A stretch of DNA of 64,000 nt. Source: Hydrogenophaga sp. IBVHS2 (GTDB lineage: Bacteria; Pseudomonadota; Gammaproteobacteria; Burkholderiales; Burkholderiaceae_C). Every line of letters starts with the position of its first letter. Within the stretch, counting starts at the first letter, position 1. Position numbers and translations under genes: made by a program. The notes beneath the pieces are model-generated. The model saw only the letters and a program-made list of their open reading frames with translations. It did no database searches and had not been told where the DNA came from. The DNA is taken from contig NZ_NFUT01000004.1 of NCBI RefSeq assembly GCF_002127215.1, forward strand, positions 281,986 to 345,985, in the 5' to 3' direction. Positions 60,478 to 64,000 of the stretch are shown here, in pieces.

Positions 60478-61974
60478 TCAGGGCATGCGGGCGATCACCT
60501 GGGCCACGCTGGCGGTCAGCCGCCGGGCGTAATCCAGATGCAGGAACTCGTTGGGGCCGTGGGCATTGCTGCGCGGCCCCAGCACGCCGCAGACCATCAT
60601 CTGCGCCGTGGGGAAGCCCTGGCTGAGCAGGTTCATGAGCGGGATGGTGCCCCCCTGCCCGATGGTGCCGCAGCCGGCACCGAAATGCGCCTGGGAGGCG
60701 TCCTGCAGGGCCTGCTCGAACCAGGGCGTGGTGGCGGGCGCGTTCCAGCCGCTGGCCGCGCCTTCGCCTTCGAAGGTGACACGGGCCTGGTAGGGCGCGT
60801 TGTCCTCCAGCAGCGCCTTGAGCTGCTGCACCGCCTGGGCGGCGTCCACCAGCGGGGGCAGGCGCAGGCTGAGCTTGAAGGCGGTGTAGGGCCGCAGCAC
60901 GTTGCCGGCATCCCTGAGCGCCGGCAAGCCCTCGGCGCCGGTGACGCTGAGCGTGGGCCGCCAGGTGCGGTTGAGCAGGGCCTCCACCGGGTCGGTGGTG
61001 GTGGGCAGGGCAAACACGGTGGAGCCGCCGCAGTCGTGGTGGGCCCACGGAAAACGCCGGTGCAGCTCGTCGCCCAGGATGGCGGCCGTGGCCCGGGCCT
61101 GAGCGACGCGCTCGGCCGGGATCTCGCAATGGAACACCGAGGGCAGCAGGCGACCGGTCGCACTGTCCTCCAGCCGGTCCAGCACCTGCCGCATGATGCG
61201 GAAGCTCGATGGCACCACGCCCGAGGCGTCGCCGGAATGCACGCCTTCGGTCAGCACCTCCACCTTGAGCACGCCGCTGGCCATGCCGCGCAGGCTGGTG
61301 GTGAGCCACAGCTGGTCGTAGTTGCCGGCGCCGCTGTCCAGACAGATCACCAGACCGACATCGCCCAGGCGCGAGCGCAATGCATCCACGTACGGAAGCA
61401 GGTCGAACGAGCCGCTCTCCTCGCTGGTCTCGATCAGGCCGACGATGCGCGGATGGGCCACGCCCTGCGCCTGCAGGGCCTCGATGGCCGCGATGCTGGC
61501 GTACACCGCATAACCGTCGTCGGCGCTGCCGCGCCCGTAGAGCTTGCCGTCCTCGATCTTGGGCGTCCAGGGACCCAGGTCATTGCGCCAGCCATTGAAT
61601 TCGGGCTGCTTGTCCAGATGGCCGTACATCAGCACCGTCTGGCCCGACGCAGGCGCGGGCGTGCCGTCGCGGCCGGCGCTGGCGGGCAGTTCGAAGAACA
61701 GCACCGGGGTGCGCGGACGGCCCTGGGCATCGTCGAGGCGGATCACCTCCAGCGACAGGCCGGGCACACGGCGGGCAGCCACCCAGTCGGCGGCGTCCTG
61801 CAGCACCCGGTCGATCAGGCCGTGACGGGCCCAGTCGGGATCGAAAGCGGGGGATTTCGCCGGCACCTCCACATAGCGCACCAGCGCGGGCAGGATGTGG
61901 TCCCGCCAGTGGGCATCGACATGGGTCTGCAGGGTGTCGGCGTTCAGCACGCCGGCAGGCAAGGGGGCGTTCAT
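60478..61974 (-). CDS. M20-family metallopeptidase (dipeptidase/carboxypeptidase type)
   Basis: 498 residues from ATG 61974. Metal ligands in YGHLDKQPEFNGW (His) and GRGSADDGYAVYA (Asp); general base Glu in LIETSEESGS; Asp in CLDSGAGNYD; late His near NAHGPNEFL. The insertion domain for dimerisation is present. Substrate probably dipeptides or N-acyl amino acids; unresolved. Operon with the downstream hydrolase. Confidence 0.9.
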   Translation of the reverse strand: MNAPLPAGVLNADTLQTHVDAHWRDHILPALVRYVEVPAKSPAFDPDWARHGLIDRVLQDAADWVAARRVPGLSLEVIRLDDAQGRPRTPVLFFELPASAGRDGTPAPASGQTVLMYGHLDKQPEFNGWRNDLGPWTPKIEDGKLYGRGSADDGYAVYASIAAIEALQAQGVAHPRIVGLIETSEESGSFDLLPYVDALRSRLGDVGLVICLDSGAGNYDQLWLTTSLRGMASGVLKVEVLTEGVHSGDASGVVPSSFRIMRQVLDRLEDSATGRLLPSVFHCEIPAERVAQARATAAILGDELHRRFPWAHHDCGGSTVFALPTTTDPVEALLNRTWRPTLSVTGAEGLPALRDAGNVLRPYTAFKLSLRLPPLVDAAQAVQQLKALLEDNAPYQARVTFEGEGAASGWNAPATTPWFEQALQDASQAHFGAGCGTIGQGGTIPLMNLLSQGFPTAQMMVCGVLGPRSNAHGPNEFLHLDYARRLTASVAQVIARMP

Positions 61975-62040
61975 GGGCGTCTCCTGACACGGTGGCACCG
62001 GCCACCGCGCATACACCCAACCAGTATAGGGACGGGACGA

Positions 62041-63603
62041 TCAGGCCTGCTGCAGTCGGAAAACCCGCACCACCGAGGCCAGGCGTTCGGCCTGCTCCTT
62101 CAGGCTCTCGGCCGCGGCGGCGCTCTGCTCCACCAGCGCCGCGTTCTGCTGCGTCATCTGGTCGAGCTGGCTGACGGCAGAGTTGACCTGACCGATGCCC
62201 TGGGACTGGTTCTGGGCCGCAGCGGTGATGTCACCGATGAAGCTGGACATGCGCTGGGCGTTGTCCACGATCTCGCCGATGGTCTGGCCGGCATGGCTGA
62301 CCAGCCGGGAACCTTCGCCGACCTTGGACACGCTGGCGTCGATCAGGCCCTTGATCTCCTTGGCCGCCTGCGCGCTGCGCTGCGCCAGGTTGCGCACCTC
62401 GCCGGCCACCACCGCAAAGCCGCGGCCCTGCTCGCCGGCCCGCGCGGCTTCCACCGCCGCGTTGAGCGCCAGGATGTTGGTCTGGAAGGCAATGCCGTCG
62501 ATGACGCCGATGATGTCGCCGATCTTCTGGCTGCTGCGCTGGATGTCGTCCATGGTGGTCACCACCTGGGACACCACCTCGCCGCCCCGCGTGGCCACCT
62601 GGGCATTCGCGCGGGCCATGTCGCTGGCCTGGCGGGCGGCATCGGCACTCTGCTGCACCGTGTCGTTGATCTGCTCCACGCTGGCCGCCGTCTGCTGCAG
62701 GCTGCCGGCCGCCTGTTCGGTGCGGGTGGAGAGGTCCTGGTTGCCGGTGGCGATCTGGGCACTGGCGGTGCTGATGCTCTCGGTGGTGCTGCGCACCTCG
62801 CCGACGATCCGGCCCAGCGAACCCTGCATCTCGCCCAGGGCCTTCAGGAGGTCGGCCAGCTCGTCGCGGCCGGTGACCTGCACGCCCCGCGTCAGGTCGC
62901 CGCCGGTGATGGCCGTGGCCACGGCCCGGGCCTCGTCCACCGGGCCACAGATGCTCTGCATGTTGGCCAGCGTGGTGGGCACGACCACCAGCACCGCCAC
63001 CAGCAGCACGCCGCCGAAGATCCAGAAGATGGTGGCGGCCGTGCTGCGATCGGCCGCCAGCTGGGCCTCGGCCTCGCTGGCGATGATGGCGGCCACCTTG
63101 TCGAGGTTCTCCACCATGGACTGGTATTCCTGGTGGGCCGGGGCCAGCACACGGTTGGCCACGGTGGCCGAGTCGTAGCCACCGACCTCGAGTTGTGCGG
63201 CCACCGGCTCCATGGCCTTGGCATAGACCGACAGCTGCACCAGCATCTTCTCGATGATGACGTTGTCGTCGTCGGCATCGCCTTCGGTCATGCCGCGCAG
63301 TTCCTGCTCGGTGCGCGACAGCGCGGCCTTCCAGGCCGCGAAGGATTCGCGGACCTTCTCGGCCTTCTCGTAGTTGATGATCATGTCGCGCTCGTGGCGG
63401 CCCAGATCACCGATCGCCACCCGGGCCCGGGAGAGCGTGACCGACTCGGCGTACGCATGTTCGGCAAAGTGCTCGTTGCCCGCCTGCAGCCGGGCCATGC
63501 CCCACAGACCGGCGCCGCCGATGACGGCCAGCAGGGCCAGCACCACAGCGATGGCGCCCAGCATGCGGGTACGGATGGAGAACTGGCGCATCAAGGCTTG
63601 CAT
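62041..63603 (-). CDS. Methyl-accepting chemotaxis protein
   Basis: 520 residues from ATG 63603 with GGAGGG upstream. Membrane helix 1 (about 13-35), a periplasmic four-helix-bundle sensor domain, membrane helix 2 (about 190-210), HAMP, and the conserved signalling hairpin tip [30 protein letters not shown]. It ends RVFRLQQA with no CheR-tethering pentapeptide. It is a tandem neighbour of a second receptor. Ligand unknown. Confidence 0.93.
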   Translation of the reverse strand: MQALMRQFSIRTRMLGAIAVVLALLAVIGGAGLWGMARLQAGNEHFAEHAYAESVTLSRARVAIGDLGRHERDMIINYEKAEKVRESFAAWKAALSRTEQELRGMTEGDADDDNVIIEKMLVQLSVYAKAMEPVAAQLEVGGYDSATVANRVLAPAHQEYQSMVENLDKVAAIIASEAEAQLAADRSTAATIFWIFGGVLLVAVLVVVPTTLANMQSICGPVDEARAVATAITGGDLTRGVQVTGRDELADLLKALGEMQGSLGRIVGEVRSTTESISTASAQIATGNQDLSTRTEQAAGSLQQTAASVEQINDTVQQSADAARQASDMARANAQVATRGGEVVSQVVTTMDDIQRSSQKIGDIIGVIDGIAFQTNILALNAAVEAARAGEQGRGFAVVAGEVRNLAQRSAQAAKEIKGLIDASVSKVGEGSRLVSHAGQTIGEIVDNAQRMSSFIGDITAAAQNQSQGIGQVNSAVSQLDQMTQQNAALVEQSAAAAESLKEQAERLASVVRVFRLQQA

Positions 63604-63637
63604 GGGAACCCTCCTGGGTGAATCGGGGGCGGCAGGA

Positions 63638-64000
63638 TCAGAAACTTTCCCAGTCGCCTTCGGCGGTGGCGGTCGCCGCAGCGGGCGTCGGCGCGGCAGC
63701 GGCCCGCTTGGGGGTCGCAGGCGCACGGGGCGCTGCTGCCTGCGGCGCTGCCGGGGTCTTGGGTCGGACGGCCGCTGCCGGGGTCGGTCGGGCCGGGGGC
63801 GTCGGGCGCGAAGCGACCGTCGGGGCCACGCTGGCCGTCGGTGCTGCCGAGTAGGCGGCGGCGGACGCCTCCAGGCGGAAGACCTGCACCACCTCGGCCA
63901 GGCGCCTGGCCTGGTCCTTCAGGCTCTCGGCCGCGGCCGCGCTCTCTTCCACCAGCGCCGCGTTCTGCTGCGTCATCTGGTCGAGCTGCGCCACCGCCGT
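63638..64000 (-). CDS. Methyl-accepting chemotaxis protein, C-terminal end
   Basis: Cut by the right edge; about 120 residues are visible. The tail of the signalling domain ([22 protein letters not shown]) is followed by an Ala/Pro/Thr-rich linker of about 60 residues and a C-terminal GDWESF, resembling the NWETF pentapeptide that tethers CheR and CheB. It is upstream of, and paralogous to, the receptor at 62041, which lacks the tether. Confidence 0.9.
   Translation of the reverse strand, partial: TAVAQLDQMTQQNAALVEESAAAAESLKDQARRLAEVVQVFRLEASAAAYSAAPTASVAPTVASRPTPPARPTPAAAVRPKTPAAPQAAAPRAPATPKRAAAAPTPAAATATAEGDWESF

Noticed and set aside
60385..63621. A 1078-codon open frame on the plus strand opposite the hydrolase, M20 peptidase and chemoreceptor genes
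   Set aside because: Antisense shadow of well-identified genes; low-complexity His/Gly/Gln composition typical of GC-rich reverse frames.

Overview
The window is a GC-rich, densely packed bacterial chromosome segment of about 64 kb. It holds 56 protein genes, two of them cut by the window edges. I see no rRNA, tRNA, insertion sequence, prophage or CRISPR array. Gene content and order (recX-recA beside a MarR gene and a TctD/TctE-type two-component pair, sucC-sucD, moaC next to M48 protease, TfpX, PglL and type IV pilins, topoisomerase III with a SWIB tail, a DUF3717-DUF1289 protein) point to Betaproteobacteria, order Burkholderiales, with a Comamonadaceae-like layout. That placement is inferred from gene families and order, not from a phylogeny.

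Layout. 1-1468: end of glnE and a rhombosortase. 1416-13302: the most distinctive region, a probable light-responsive lipid and photorepair island. A MerR-type regulator with a cobalamin photoreceptor domain (LitR/CarH type) forms a start/stop-overlapping operon with a 56-residue DUF2256 protein and an FeS photolyase/cryptochrome, followed by a di-iron acyl-ACP-desaturase-like protein. On the other strand lie a periplasmic glutathione peroxidase and an eight-gene run: FAD oxidoreductase, DUF1365, cyclopropane-fatty-acid-synthase-like methyltransferase, chalcone-isomerase-like exported protein, MFS carrier, DUF3833 lipoprotein, SDR and an NTF2-like protein. 13303-19197: GST, purB, DUF3717-DUF1289, TerC, a small membrane protein, M48 protease and moaC. 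19218-22992: type IV pilus module (TfpX accessory protein, PglL pilin glycosyltransferase, two tandem pilins with sigma-54-like promoters). 23134-28172: a eukaryotic-like signalling operon (CHASE2 Ser/Thr kinase, PP2C phosphatase, FHA protein, metallo-beta-lactamase-fold phosphodiesterase).

28420-36613: sucCD, argC, recX-recA, MarR, a two-component system and a GST. 36633-41753: topoisomerase III with a SWIB tail, a SET-domain methyltransferase, birA and a SPOR protein. 41729-49393: hydrolase and TetR regulator with a clear operator, gap-tkt, a murU-like gene, pepP and a MOSC protein. 49526-53094: malic enzyme, then an RNase of the Sa/barnase type beside a barstar-like inhibitor. 53142-59586: ksgA-surA-lptD divergent from an amgK-like kinase and rsmE. 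59592-64000: a lipase-like hydrolase, an M20 peptidase and two chemoreceptors.

The strongest candidates for closer study are the light island with its repeated palindromic sequence at 5694-5726, the RNase/barstar pair with its hairpin leader, and the topoisomerase-SWIB/SET neighbourhood with an alternating purine-pyrimidine tract in its promoter region.
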